Source: Synchiropus splendidus (taxonomy: Eukaryota > Chordata > Actinopteri > Syngnathiformes > Callionymidae). From it: a stretch of DNA of 64,000 nt. The notes below the pieces were generated by a model. That model was not told the DNA's origin. It made no database searches and saw only the letters and a list, made by a program, of their open reading frames with translations. Every line of letters starts with the position of its first letter. Within the stretch, counting starts at the first letter, position 1. The stretch is taken from assembly GCF_027744825.2 (NCBI RefSeq), contig NC_071349.1:4278001-4342000 (forward strand). Reading direction: 5' to 3'. A program made the translations under genes and the position numbers. Positions 10,845 to 20,564 of the stretch are shown one piece after another.

Positions 10845-12917
10845 TCAGAACCCGAAAGGTTTGGTTGTGCCGTCCGAAAACAATCGCCTCTTATCGTACA
10901 CGACTCGGAGTTTTTTAATAACTGATCTGTTTTTTACTGCGATGTTCTTTTTATCCCTCACAATGTTGCATTGCCGGGTCTCAAGCACCCCATCAGGTGA
11001 ATTCTGCAAATAGCCCTCTACAAGATCTCTGACGGAGTCAAAGTTTATCCGCTGACAAGATTCTTTTGTTTGCGTGATACCTTTAACTTTCATCACAACC
11101 ATCTTCTGTCCTTTGGTCCTATAAGCATACGTCTTAGGACCCGCCGAAACAATGTCCTCGATGCTATCCCCATCGAGTTCATCAGTCAGATCACCGAGAT
11201 AGTTACCTAATTTTAAAGGTGTCTCGCCGTCTTTCACAACATATATCAAGCTGTCTGGGTCAACGTAGAGAACATTCTCCTGCAATTTCTCCATGTAACT
11301 GTACAACTTCAGACGAGCATAAGCAGTGGTAAAAGCTCCGATAAAAACATTGCTGCTTTTACCAGGAGGGTAGAGACCATTGTAACGCCACTGGATCACA
11401 ACTTTTTTCTCATCCAGCACGTTAAAGTAGCTGACCTCGTATTTCCCTGAAAACATGAAACTGAAAAACTCGTTGGGGTCTGACACTACAGAAACCTGAG
11501 ACATGTTCACTCTCTGACAAAACTTTCCCCAAAGGCTATTAAGACAAGCCTTAGCCACCTGTCTCTTTGCTGGGTTGTGACAAACCCTGCGACAGTCGTC
11601 ACAAGTTACCGGGTCTGGGACCTCTGTAGGGCAAACAGGATCGTGACAAACGCTACAGTGAGCTTTGCATATGTGTTTTGATTTATCTTCATACCCCTTA
11701 TGACAGCTGACGCAAAAGTAACGTGTTCCTAACAAACCTTTAGGGTTCTTCACCCCGTAATAGTGTCCCTGAAGTAGAAACAAGAATAAGGGCTCCGAAC
11801 CATCAGCAAAACCGGTGGCATAATGCGCTAATGGCTGGTTTGCTGTCGTTTTATTAAACACAACAATTTTACGCCTCACTATCCGTTCAAACAGGGGTAT
11901 ATCTGTGAATATGATAGGTGTTTGAGAATCTAAACCAGCTTTGTTTAATAATTCCCTCCCCAACTCAACACAATCTTGATACGCACGGTTAGGATTAAGG
12001 AGACAAGAAAGGCTGATTGCGACGCAAAGCTGCTTGGTTCCATCACCACCAACTACATAGAGATGTCGTCTTTTTTTAACAAAAATTTTGGCATCCAGCG
12101 TCTTCTCGAGCTTGCGTTTCGCGCCTCCTCGAGGGATATGTACAATTTGGACCGTTAATTCAATTCTCTTACCCATAGCGATGACTCTGTCAGATTGCAC
12201 TGTGTTGCTAAGGAGGTCCTCAAAAGCAGGGTAGATATTTCCACCGTCGCCTTCAACCACAACATTAACGTGTTCTTGAACATCTTCACCTACCACTTCA
12301 AGCTGAACCACATCCTCTCGATCTGCCAGTCTCTGCGCTTCATCAGCCAACTCCCTGACCTGTTGCATCCAACCTCTGTAGAAAGTAGCTAAATCAGGAG
12401 TGTCCGGTACAGCAGGACGTGTTAGCACCCTTCTTATCCTATCGGTGTTAAAAGGCTCTATGACTTCTGATTCAATACCGGTACCTCTAATACAACATCC
12501 TTCCTGAAGCGAATCACCGTCATCATCAACATTGTCATCGCTACAGTTAGAGTCAGACACATCTACCAGAGGGTCAAGAGCAGTTGTCCCTGAATCAGTC
12601 GTCTGCAGATTATCAACAAACCTTTCTAACCGATCGCCATTGTCTAAAGAGGTATCAGCCCTACCCTCACGAGATGATGCAGGAACCATATTTAAAATTC
12701 GGTTATCCTCTCTCTCACCGAAAAAAATTGACTCCATGTCTTCATTTATACTCGGATCATAGACCTGCACTACATCCTCCTCAGACACGTTGTCAAACAA
12801 GTGAGACAGAAACATACGTGTTGGTGAAGCACTCTGGTCAATGAGGTGTGGTGTAGTGTCCTGGTTGTGTGTGGATTCAGGGTCAGAACCGGAAGGAAAA
12901 CCATCATGGTTGGCCAT
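10845..12917 (-). CDS. Family-B DNA polymerase, copy B: N-terminal region fused to C-terminal palm, central part deleted
   Basis: One open frame of 690 codons. Residues 1 to about 230 are acidic and variable. About 260-430 carry VQIVHIPRGGAKRK, LLQGHYYGV and a cysteine/histidine-rich zinc-binding stretch (RYFCVSCHKGYEDKSKHIC, CDDCRRVC). The frame then jumps straight to KRQVAKACLNSLWGKF (motif B), so the exonuclease domain and palm motif A are gone. The joint lies in TTGTGACAAA (near 11575-11585), shared with copy A. Motif C reads YVDPDSLIYV, a proline in place of the usual central threonine of DTDS, so the frame is open but the enzyme should be dead. The start was chosen at the first ATG, 180 bp from gene S. 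Confidence 0.85.
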   Translation of the reverse strand: MANHDGFPSGSDPESTHNQDTTPHLIDQSASPTRMFLSHLFDNVSEEDVVQVYDPSINEDMESIFFGEREDNRILNMVPASSREGRADTSLDNGDRLERFVDNLQTTDSGTTALDPLVDVSDSNCSDDNVDDDGDSLQEGCCIRGTGIESEVIEPFNTDRIRRVLTRPAVPDTPDLATFYRGWMQQVRELADEAQRLADREDVVQLEVVGEDVQEHVNVVVEGDGGNIYPAFEDLLSNTVQSDRVIAMGKRIELTVQIVHIPRGGAKRKLEKTLDAKIFVKKRRHLYVVGGDGTKQLCVAISLSCLLNPNRAYQDCVELGRELLNKAGLDSQTPIIFTDIPLFERIVRRKIVVFNKTTANQPLAHYATGFADGSEPLFLFLLQGHYYGVKNPKGLLGTRYFCVSCHKGYEDKSKHICKAHCSVCHDPVCPTEVPDPVTCDDCRRVCHNPAKRQVAKACLNSLWGKFCQRVNMSQVSVVSDPNEFFSFMFSGKYEVSYFNVLDEKKVVIQWRYNGLYPPGKSSNVFIGAFTTAYARLKLYSYMEKLQENVLYVDPDSLIYVVKDGETPLKLGNYLGDLTDELDGDSIEDIVSAGPKTYAYRTKGQKMVVMKVKGITQTKESCQRINFDSVRDLVEGYLQNSPDGVLETRQCNIVRDKKNIAVKNRSVIKKLRVVYDKRRLFSDGTTKPFGF

Positions 12918-13095
12918 AGCGTAATAACAATAATAACAATAACAATAAAATAATAATTAAAAAACATTTAATAAACAAAACAACAGTCTCAAAACACAAT
13001 CACCCGCAGTGCAACAGCAACCTCAAACCGTAATCACCCATCACTACTTTTAAATAATGAGGATCCAAATGGACCTTACTGGGGTCGAACTTCAG
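12918..13095. promoter_or_regulatory. Spacer between gene S and the polymerase start
   Basis: Very AT-rich gap (ATA/AAT trinucleotide runs 12920-12960). A minus-strand ATTAAA near 12965-12970 could be the poly(A) signal of gene S, about 130 bp after its stop. No coding sequence is visible. Confidence 0.4.
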
Positions 13096-14134
13096 TCAGA
13101 TCAGTCCACGACGTCTGTTACCACCAGGTCCTTGTTGTTTTAGGAGTCTCAGAACTTCAGACACCAGCGCTTTATTCGTGACGTCCTTAAAGATGAGTTC
13201 TGTAACGATTATCATAATATTTAAGACATATGCATCCCTGCTGATTACTCGTTGAAATGGTTGTTAATCTTACCTTCACGTATATTTCTCGCAGAACGGC
13301 GGTATTTACGTGCTTGACGCGCTTGACGTGCTAGACGACGACTCTGTATTTCACTCTGATGAAGACGACGTTCAAGCGTACGTACTCTGAATTCAAGCTG
13401 TTGTTTTACAGCCGTTGCATCATGGAACGCTAATAGGGTCGACGACACTGGAGCGTGGGGTCTGTCTTGGGTAGCTGTGACAGAGCGCTCGGGGGCAGGG
13501 GGTAGAGGCAGGGTTTGGTCAGGGGGTGATGCGGCGCAAGTCGACGTTGGTGTCCGGGGTGCTATCCGCGGGTTGTCTGTGGTTGCTGGCGGTGCTGATG
13601 GTGGCGGCGACGGTGGCTGTGGAGGTGCGGATTGCCCAGATGCTGACGTCGAGTCTTCAGTAGGGAACGATCCGGATAGTAGATCCAGAGGTACTGCGGA
13701 AACCAGCGTCGATGTCTCCCACAAAGGCCAAGACCCAGGAGGGAGAGCTGAAACAGAATTTTGACAACAATACAAATGTAAATACAATCTAGAAGCAAGA
13801 CCTCGGATAGCAGTTAATATGATATTAATATAAACAGAGTAGTATGAAAATAACCCTAGTACAATATGAAAAAATACGACCTGCGGAAAAACAAAATTAC
13901 GTAATCATATAACCGGTGTTGAGCCGTGTTGTTTTCTAGCGATGGCTATAATAAAACAACAACACGTGTAGCATACATATCAATACTCATGGACAAAACC
14001 ATCATCACAACAGAAGCATATCCTAAAGAGCGTTAAAAATAAATAAATAAAAAACTCAATGTATGGACCTACTCAGGACCGTCATTTAAAGCATAAAAAC
14101 AAATAGCAAATCACGAATCATTAGTGTATAAGAA

Positions 14135-14191
<57 letters not shown>

Positions 14192-14769
14192 TAGTATATA
14201 GTATAATACATAGTGTATATGTATTAAAGCACATTACAATTACCTCTAGTGGTCATCATCGTTAAAGCACAGTGTAAATAGCAATCGCGACCTCTAGTGA
14301 CCGCCGTCGTTAAAGCATAGTGTTAATAGTAATTGCGACCTCTAGCGACCGGTGACGTTAAAGCATAGTGCAAATAGTAATCATGACCTCTAGTGGTCAA
14401 CGTCGTTAAAGCATAGTGTAAATAGTAATCACGACCTCTAGTGGCCGCAGTCATTAAAGCATAGTGTTAATAGTAATTGCGACCTCTAGCGACCGGTGAC
14501 GTTAAAGCATAGTGCAAATAGTAATCGTGACCTCTAGTGGTCATCGTCGTTAAAGCATAGCGTAAATAGTAATCGCGACCTCTAGTGGCCGGCGCCGTTA
14601 AAGCATAGTAGTAAAATCACAATGTTGTTTAGCAGTAACAGTTACCCAAACACCTTCAATAATAAAATTACGCTATCTAAAAGCATAAAGCCGGAACATA
14701 GATAAACCACATTACAGATAACAGGCACCTTGATGCTCTAACACAACGAATTGCAGACACATCATTAAA

Positions 14770-14848
<79 letters not shown>

Positions 14849-15167
14849 ATAGCGAACATACAGCCATTCAGCTGATACTGAACGGTAGAGATGTGTTGAA
14901 AAAAAATTGGAGATTTACATCTTACCAAACGGTGGTGGTGGCGTTGAAGCGACAGGCAGAAGGTGTGGCGTGCCTGTCACACCTTTGTTGAAAAACATAG
15001 GTAGTTAAATATAAAACACATCAACAGAATGTGCTTAAAATACTTTTTTTGTTTTGCTCTCACCGTCAAACAGTTGGAGCGACCCGTCCAATGAATGATC
15101 AGCATCCACAGGGTCCGGATGACTTCCCGGTCGTGTCTGATTTCCGGGTTCCGGGTGATCTTTTCAT

Positions 15168-15223
<56 letters not shown>

Positions 15224-16734
15224 GCATGTATATACACTTAATAAATACCGCTATTCTTTACCTAGTTATCGTAATTATGATTAGAATCGCTGTCTCCTTC
15301 TCACCAATGACTCGCGCCGGTCCTGTCTTCCGTGCCGAATTATACCGTCGCTTACGGCTCAGAGAGCGTTGGTTACTCCCCTTCAGTCGATTTCCTGTAC
15401 TCGGCCCCGGACGAACTCGTCCTCGCTGTCGATTATTATAATACACGGCGTGTTCTGAGCCTCGGTGCTGCTGTCTTGAAGACTCGCTCTCGGATTCACA
15501 GCCGACAGATCCGCACGGGCATCTCCGTCTTCAAAAGTTACACGCATTAACCGCTCAAGCTCCTCAGCGCCGATCAGTGTCTCTGGGAAGTTATTCGCGG
15601 AGGCGATAATATCTGAAAAATAGAAGTGCGGCTGTTGTAACACATAATAGAGATATTAACAACGAATTATAAAATAATTCAATATTTTTACCAGTATCAC
15701 TCTGCGTTAAATGAACGTCACACAGATGAGTGACGACGTCTGTCAATGAAAAGAGACATGGTACGTGATAAACATGGCGTAACGTTTTTATTATACTTAT
15801 ATATGTAAATGTAAATACATAGATACACATATATGTATATACTTATATGTATACTGTATAGATATAGATAGATGGATAGATAAACAGATAAATATTCACC
15901 TACGACGTGCAGAGGAAGAGGCATCCATGGGTAGTCTGGAGTCCTTTTGGAAAGGAGGATGAAGTTCTGGAAGGTCTGGTCAACAGCGAAGGTTACCCCG
16001 GAACTGATGTAAAATGTGGTCTGAATCGGGTCACCTAAATACTCCGTCCGTGTGGGTAGGTCCTCGGTGACGTCTTTGTTGATTTGGATCGGGTCACCCA
16101 CTCTGCCATTGTCGCCAATTAAAGACAGATGTATAAATATTCTAAAGGTGTTTCCAGATGTGGTGGAGACAGCACAAGATCTGGAATTTGACCCATGACG
16201 ACCTGGACCATAAGAAGACCAGGATCAATGTCTGCTAGGTAGCTCAGAGGTATGAACCGCGGCGATGTAAAACAAATAATCAGATGGAGAACGGACATGG
16301 TGACAGGAGCAGGATGCCAAAAAAAGAATGGCTTGGGTCATCCGCTCTGCCATTGTCGCCAATTAAAGACAGATGTATGAATATTCTAAAGGTGTTTCCA
16401 GATGTGGTGGAGACGGCACAAGATCTGGAATTTGACCCATGACGACCTGGACCGTAAGAAGACCAGGATCAATCAGTGGAGACTGCACCCCCAAAATGAA
16501 CTGAAATGTGTAATAAAAGGGGTCAGGGCCTGAGATAGTCTTTGTCACTCTACACCATCGGAGCTGAGGCAAAGCCAGGTGTAGTTGCGGGCCCAGAGCT
16601 CTGTTAGGGTAATTAGACTCCTCTGTCAGGGTGTAAATTCTTTTGGATTTTAAGTTGGGGTGTTTTTGGTTGTCATTCTCACGAGAAAACGAACACGTGG
16701 AAGGTACAGAAGTGTATTTCCTATTTCCTACAGC
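13096..16734 (-). CDS. Gene S: multi-exon gene of unknown family, master copy at the left edge of the exon array
   Basis: Exons inferred from splice sites and phase, 5' to 3' on the minus strand: 16734-16363 (open frame only), 16020-15900 (TFYISSGVTFAVDQ), 15739-15692 (48 nt), 15612 to about 15305 (SUMO-interaction-like CIIIIDSEDEF), 15159-15064 (96 nt), 14973-14926 (TPHLLPVASTP), 13747-13274 (proline-rich, then a basic coiled-coil) and 13199-13096 (last exon, stop TGA 13096-13098). From 15739 down, all internal junctions except the 15.3-kb exon are phase 1. The last junction (AAG|GTAAGA to TTACAG|AACTC) continues the frame exactly. The C-terminal half has a heptad-like RVRTLERRLHQSEIQSRR helix, a run of Arg/Ala, then LVSEVLRLLKQQG, suggesting dimerisation and nucleic-acid contact. 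The family is unknown to me. The coiled coil loosely recalls THAP-type C-termini, a weak analogy. Confidence 0.5.
14130..14200. repeat. (TA)n microsatellite
   Basis: TA dinucleotides in the last long intron of gene S. The flanks 13750-14130 (AT-rich intron) show nothing else. Confidence 0.9.
14225..14605. repeat. Diverged minisatellite block 1 (about 48-bp units)
   Basis: About eight copies of a unit related to the 50-bp minisatellite but with AGCATAGTGTAAATAGTAATCG in place of the CACATTACA part. It is more diverged between units than the later blocks, so it may be the older, founding array. It lies in the intron before the terminal proline-rich exon of gene S. Confidence 0.85.
14769..14846. 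repeat. (CA)n microsatellite
   Basis: About 78 bp of pure CA. The same position in every array unit carries a CA/CG-interrupted version. Confidence 0.95.
15169..15221. repeat. (CA)n microsatellite before the 96-nt exon
   Basis: Pure CA run just upstream (minus-strand sense) of the 96-nt exon at 15064-15159. Read on the minus strand it is a GT run placed where a polypyrimidine tract would be. Confidence 0.9.
16101..16476. repeat. Direct duplication of about 130 bp in the 5' part of gene S
   Basis: 16101-16232 and 16345-16476 are near-identical direct copies (offset 244 bp), both starting CTCTGCCATTGTCGCC. The second copy carries the end of the open frame 16734-16363. The first sits just upstream of the 16020-15900 exon. 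Confidence 0.85.
16363..16734 (-). CDS. Candidate 5' exon of gene S (open, no start codon)
   Basis: Open minus-strand frame of about 123 codons from a TAG just upstream of 16734 to TAA 16363. It contains KRIYTLTEESNYPN, VTKTISGPDPFYYTFQFIL and VVMGQIPDLVPSPPH. It has ordinary protein-like composition and a possible acceptor (TTGTTTAG) at its 5' end. It is absent from the two long array units at 33.3 and 36.9 kb, whose 16020-type exon is instead preceded by a different acceptor. Family unknown. It could also be an unrelated remnant. Confidence 0.35.
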   Translation of the reverse strand, partial: AVGNRKYTSVPSTCSFSRENDNQKHPNLKSKRIYTLTEESNYPNRALGPQLHLALPQLRWCRVTKTISGPDPFYYTFQFILGVQSPLIDPGLLTVQVVMGQIPDLVPSPPHLETPLEYSYICL

Positions 16735-16739
16735 CTAAA

Positions 16740-17350
16740 CAATGTTGTCTGAAGACAATGAGGTCCGCCTTCAGACTGTCTCTTTTGAAGATTCAACCGT
16801 CCAGGAAAGAACTCGCGTCTCCGCAGCAAATTAACTGGTTATCACAGACTCTAAAAATGCATCGTTTCAAACTCACACAGGGTGTAAAATTAAATAGACT
16901 GATTCAACAGAAACTCATGTGAGTTGAATAGCTGTGTCATTTGAACTAATGCTGAAAACTAAAGTATTTCTTTCTTTTTTGTTTCATCATTGTTCACTCA
17001 ACCTTGTTTTCTGAAAACTAAAAGTATTTCTTTCTTTTGTTCTATTCTGAAAACTAAAAGTATTTCTCAAACAAGTTCAAATTATCTGTTTAAAAGCATT
17101 TTGAAAAAATGGTGCATGAGTTGGGTAGCTGTGTCGTTTGAACTATTAGTGAAGACTAAAAAGTGTTTTCTTTCTACTGTTTTATCTTTAAGAAATATTT
17201 CAAGAATGAAAAACTTCTTCATAAGACGTTAAATAACTTCAAAAATGTTTAAACCCGAAATAATATTGTAGCTACTAACGTGTTTTGATTATTTAGCCTA
17301 CAATGCAGAAACAGTTCAAACATTGACTAATGCTGAAAACTAAAAGTATT
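16740..17350. repeat. AT-rich spacer with AAAAGTATTTCTTTC-type repeats
   Basis: Contains four copies of the string AAAACTAAA(A)GTATTTCT near 16960, 17015, 17047 and 17335. The same string forms the edge of every amplified proline-rich exon, so it marks the array breakpoint. The spacer recurs at 33350-33960 and 36880-37500. The open frame 16990-17232 is AT-rich noise. Confidence 0.7.
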
Positions 17351-17351
17351 T

Positions 17352-17565
17352 CTTTCTTTTTGTTTTGTTATCCGGGGCGATGTCCGCGGCTTGTCTGTGG
17401 TTGCTGGCGGTGCTGATGGTGTCGGCGACGGTGGCTGTGGAGGTGCGGATAGCCCAGATGCCGACGTCGAGTCTTCAGCAGGGAACGGTCCGGATAGTAG
17501 ATCCAGAGGTACTGAGGAAACCGGCGTCGATGTCTCCCACAAAGGCCAAGACCCAGAGGGGAGAG
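17352..17565 (-). pseudogene. Proline-rich exon copy 2
   Basis: Acceptor CTGTTTCAG then phase-1 frame with LPSGSWPLWETSTPV, DLLSGPFPAEDSTSASG and PPQPPSPTPSAPP. Instead of continuing into the coiled coil, as the master exon does, it ends in KQKERNT and runs into the AAAGTATTTC spacer. Together with copy 11 it is one of two copies not bordered by a CA run. Confidence 0.6.
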
Positions 17566-17734
17566 CTGAAACAGAATACCGACAACAATACAAATGTAAA
17601 TACAATCTAGAAGCAAGACCTCGGATAGCAGTTAATATGATATTAATATAAACAGAGTGTAAATGTAGGGATCTACTAAGGATCAACATTTAAAGCATAA
17701 AAACAAATAGTAAATCACTAGTGTATACTGTCAT

Positions 17735-18690
17735 TAAACCACATTACAATTAGTAAAATCACGACCTCTAGTGGCCGCCGTCGTTAAAGCACATTACAAT
17801 TAGTAAAATCACGACCTCTAGCGGCCGCCGTCGTTAAACCACATTACAGTTAGTAAAATCACGACCTCTAGTGGACGCCGTCGTTAAACCACATTACAAT
17901 TAGTAAAATCACGACCTCTAGTGGCCGCCGTCGTTAAAGCACATTACAGTTAGTAAAATCACGACCTCTAGTGGCCGCCGTCCTTAAAGCACATTACAAT
18001 TAGTAAAATCACGACCTCTAGTGGCCGCCGTCGTTAAAGCACATTACAATTAGTAAAATCACGACCTCCAGTGGCCGCCGTCGTTAAACCACATTACAGT
18101 TAGTAAAATCACGACCTCTAGTGGCCGCCGTCGTTAGAGCACATTACAGTTAGTAAAATGACGACCTCTAGTGGCCGCCGTCGTTAGAGCACATTACAGT
18201 TAGTAAAATGACGACCTCTAGTGGCCGCCGTCGTTAAAGCACATTACAGTTAGTAAAATCACGACCTCTAGTGGCCGCCGTCGTTAAAGCACATTACAAT
18301 TAGTAAAATCACGACCTCTAGTGGCCGCCGTCGTTAAAGCACATTACAGTTATTAAAATCACGACCTCTAGCGGCCGCCGTCGTTAAAGCACATTGCAGT
18401 TAGTAAAATCACGACCTCTAGTGGCTGCCGTCGTTAAAGCTAATTACAGTTAGTAAAATCACGACCTCTAGCGGCCGCCGTCGTTAAAGCACATTACAAT
18501 TAGTAAAATCACGACCTCTAGTGGCCGCCGTCGTTAAAGCACATTACAGTTAGTAAAATCACGACCTCTAGTGGCCGCCGTCGTTAAAGCATGGTGTAAA
18601 TTAGTAATCCCGACCTCTAGTGGTCGCCATCGTTAAAGCATAGTGTGAAATAGTAATCGCGACCTCTAGTGTCCGTCGTCGTTAAAGCAT
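17735..18690. repeat. 50-bp minisatellite block 2
   Basis: About 19 units. Each unit contains CACATTACA(A/G)TTAGTAAAA and ACGACCTCTAGTGGCCGCC. Period exactly 50 bp. The last two units shift to the AGCATAGTGTGAAATAG variant, which closes nearly every block. Confidence 0.95.
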
Positions 18691-18784
18691 AGTAGTAAAA
18701 TCACAATGACGCTTAGCAGCAACAGTTACTCAAACACCTTCAATAGTAAAATGACACCGTCTAAAAGCACATAGCCGGAACATA

Positions 18785-18868
18785 GACAAACCGCATTACA
18801 GATAAAACACACACACACGCACACACACACGCACGGACGCACGTACGCGCACACACACACACACACAC
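18785..18868. repeat. Interrupted CA/CG microsatellite
   Basis: CACACACGCACAC-type run with a GGACGCACGTACGCG core. Joined directly to proline-rich copy 3, so this is a short unit without the three-exon cassette. Confidence 0.9.
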
Positions 18869-19090
18869 AAGTATTTCTTTCTTTTTGTTTTGGTATCCGG
18901 GGCGATGTCCGCGGCTTGTCTGTGGTTGCTGGCGGTGCTGATGGTGTCGGCGACGGTGGCTGTGGAGGTGCGGATAGCCCAGATGCCGACGTCGAGTCTT
19001 CAGCAGGGAACGGTCCGGATAGTAGATCCAGAGGTACTGAGGAAACCGGCGTCGATGTCTCCCACAAAGGCCAAGACCCAGAGGGGAGAG
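18869..19090 (-). pseudogene. Proline-rich exon copy 3
   Basis: Acceptor and frame intact. The end abuts the CA run, so read-through would append CVCVCV. A GT at the start of that run (ACTT|GTGTGT on the minus strand) would be a phase-1 donor. Confidence 0.6.
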
Positions 19091-19254
19091 CTGAAACAGA
19101 ATACCGACAACAACACAAATGTAAATACAATCTAGAAGCAAGAACTCGGATAGCAGTTAATATGATATTAATATAAACAGAGTGTAAATGTAGGGATCTA
19201 CTAAGGATCAACATTTAAAGCGTAAAAACAAATAGTAAATCACTAGTGTATACT

Positions 19255-19460
19255 CTCATTAAACCACTTTACAATAAGTAAAATCACGACCTCTAGTGGA
19301 CGCCGTCATTACAGTTAGTAAAATCACGACCTCTAGTGGCCGCCGTCGTTAAAGCATAGTGTAAAATAGTAATCCCGACCTCTAGTGGTCGCCGTCGTTA
19401 AGGCACAGTGTGAAATAGTAATCGCGACCTCTAGTGTCCGTCGTCGTTAAAGCATAGTAG
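19255..19460. repeat. 50-bp minisatellite block 3
   Basis: Only about four units, the shortest block. Two of the four are the AGCATAGTGT variant. Confidence 0.9.
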
Positions 19461-19631
19461 TAAAATCACAATGACGCTTAGCAGCAACAGTTACTCAAAC
19501 ACCTTCAATAGTAAAATGACACCGTCTAAAAGCACATAGCCGGAACATAGACAAACCGCATTACAGATAAAACACACACACACGCACACACACACACGCA
19601 CGCACGTACGCGCACACACACACACACACAC

Positions 19632-20142
19632 AATAGCGAACATACAACCATTCAACTGATACTGAACGGTAGAGATGTGTTGAAAAAAATTGAGATTCGT
19701 ATCTTACGTTGGTGTTGGTGTTGGTGTTGAAGCGACAGGTAGAAGGTGTGGCGTGCTCGTTGTCTTTGTATCTGTGTTCATGTGAAAAAATAAATAAATA
19801 AATACAGCAGTGAAACGTAAACTATCACTCCAAAATGTTTTTTCCCACCTCCTATCAGCTGAGGCGTCTGGTGAGTTAAAGAATCAACGAGCGGGTGCCC
19901 TACTCCTTCGACCTCTGACTGATCGTCTGTTTTCATACGCACAGGCGTTGAATAAAACAAAAAACATAGGTAGTTAAATATAAAATACATCGACAGACTG
20001 TGGTTAAAATACTTTTTTTTTATTGAACTGAATGTTTTGCTCTCACCGTTGAACAGTTGGAGCGACCCGTTCAATGAATGATCAGCATCCACAGGGTCCG
20101 GATAACTTCCCGGTCGTGTCTGATTTCCGGGTTCCGGGTGAT
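19632..20142 (-). pseudogene. Three-exon cassette copy 2
   Basis: Exons at 20142-20047 (96 nt, HPEPGNQTRPG), 19926-19849 (78 nt, DDQSEVEGVGHPLVDSL) and about 19772-19708 (TTSTPHLLPVAS). The last one has lost five bases (CAAAC) at its 3' end next to the donor, unlike the other cassettes. Confidence 0.55.
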
Positions 20143-20167
20143 CTTTTCATGCACACACACACACACA

Positions 20168-20392
20168 CACAAGTATTTCTTTCTTTTTGTTTTGGTATCC
20201 GGGGCGATGTCCGCGGCTTGTCTGTGGTTGCTGGCTGTGCTGATGGTGTCGGCGACGGTGGCTGTGGAGGTGCGGATAGCCCAGATGCCGACGTCGAGTC
20301 TTCAGCAGGGAACGGTCCGGATAGTAGATCCAGAGGTACTGAGGAAACCGGCGTCGATGTCTCCCACAAAGGCCAAGACCCAGAGGGGAGAG
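20168..20392 (-). pseudogene. Proline-rich exon copy 4
   Basis: Frame intact. Differs from copies 2 and 3 by an A-to-S type change (PSAQP in place of PSAPP), a variant shared with copies 5, 6, 9 and 11. This gives a marker for the order of duplications. Confidence 0.6.
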
Positions 20393-20564
20393 CTGAAACA
20401 GAATACCGACAACAATACAAATGTAAATACAATCTAGAAGCAAGACCTCGGATAGCAGTTAATATGATATTAATATAAACAGAGTGTAAATGTAGGGATC
20501 TACTAAGGATCAACATTTAAAGCGTAAAAACAAATAGTAAATCACTAGTGTATACTGTCATTAA

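Larger units (their letters stand above)
5609..12860 (-). repeat. Tandem duplication of the Polinton replication block (unit about 3.6 kb)
   Basis: The order unknown protein, small basic protein, ATPase, polymerase occurs twice in the same orientation. Unit A is 5609-9233 and unit B starts at 9234. At the joint, polymerase sequence of unit A runs directly into the 3' end of the unknown-protein gene of unit B. The 11-base string GAATTCTATCT (minus strand) is present at both parental positions (near 5605-5615 and 9232-9242). The right end of unit B is uncertain because copy B carries its own internal deletion. Confidence 0.8.

Noticed and set aside
14677..15237. Frames of repeated Cys-Val or Thr-His
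   Set aside because: Translation of CA/GT microsatellites. The same applies to similar frames through the array.
18742..18764. Possible 23-nt micro-exon between TTTTAG and GTGTTTGAG, repeated before each CA run
   Set aside because: It would enter in phase 1 and leave in phase 0, breaking the phase-1 chain of the other exons.
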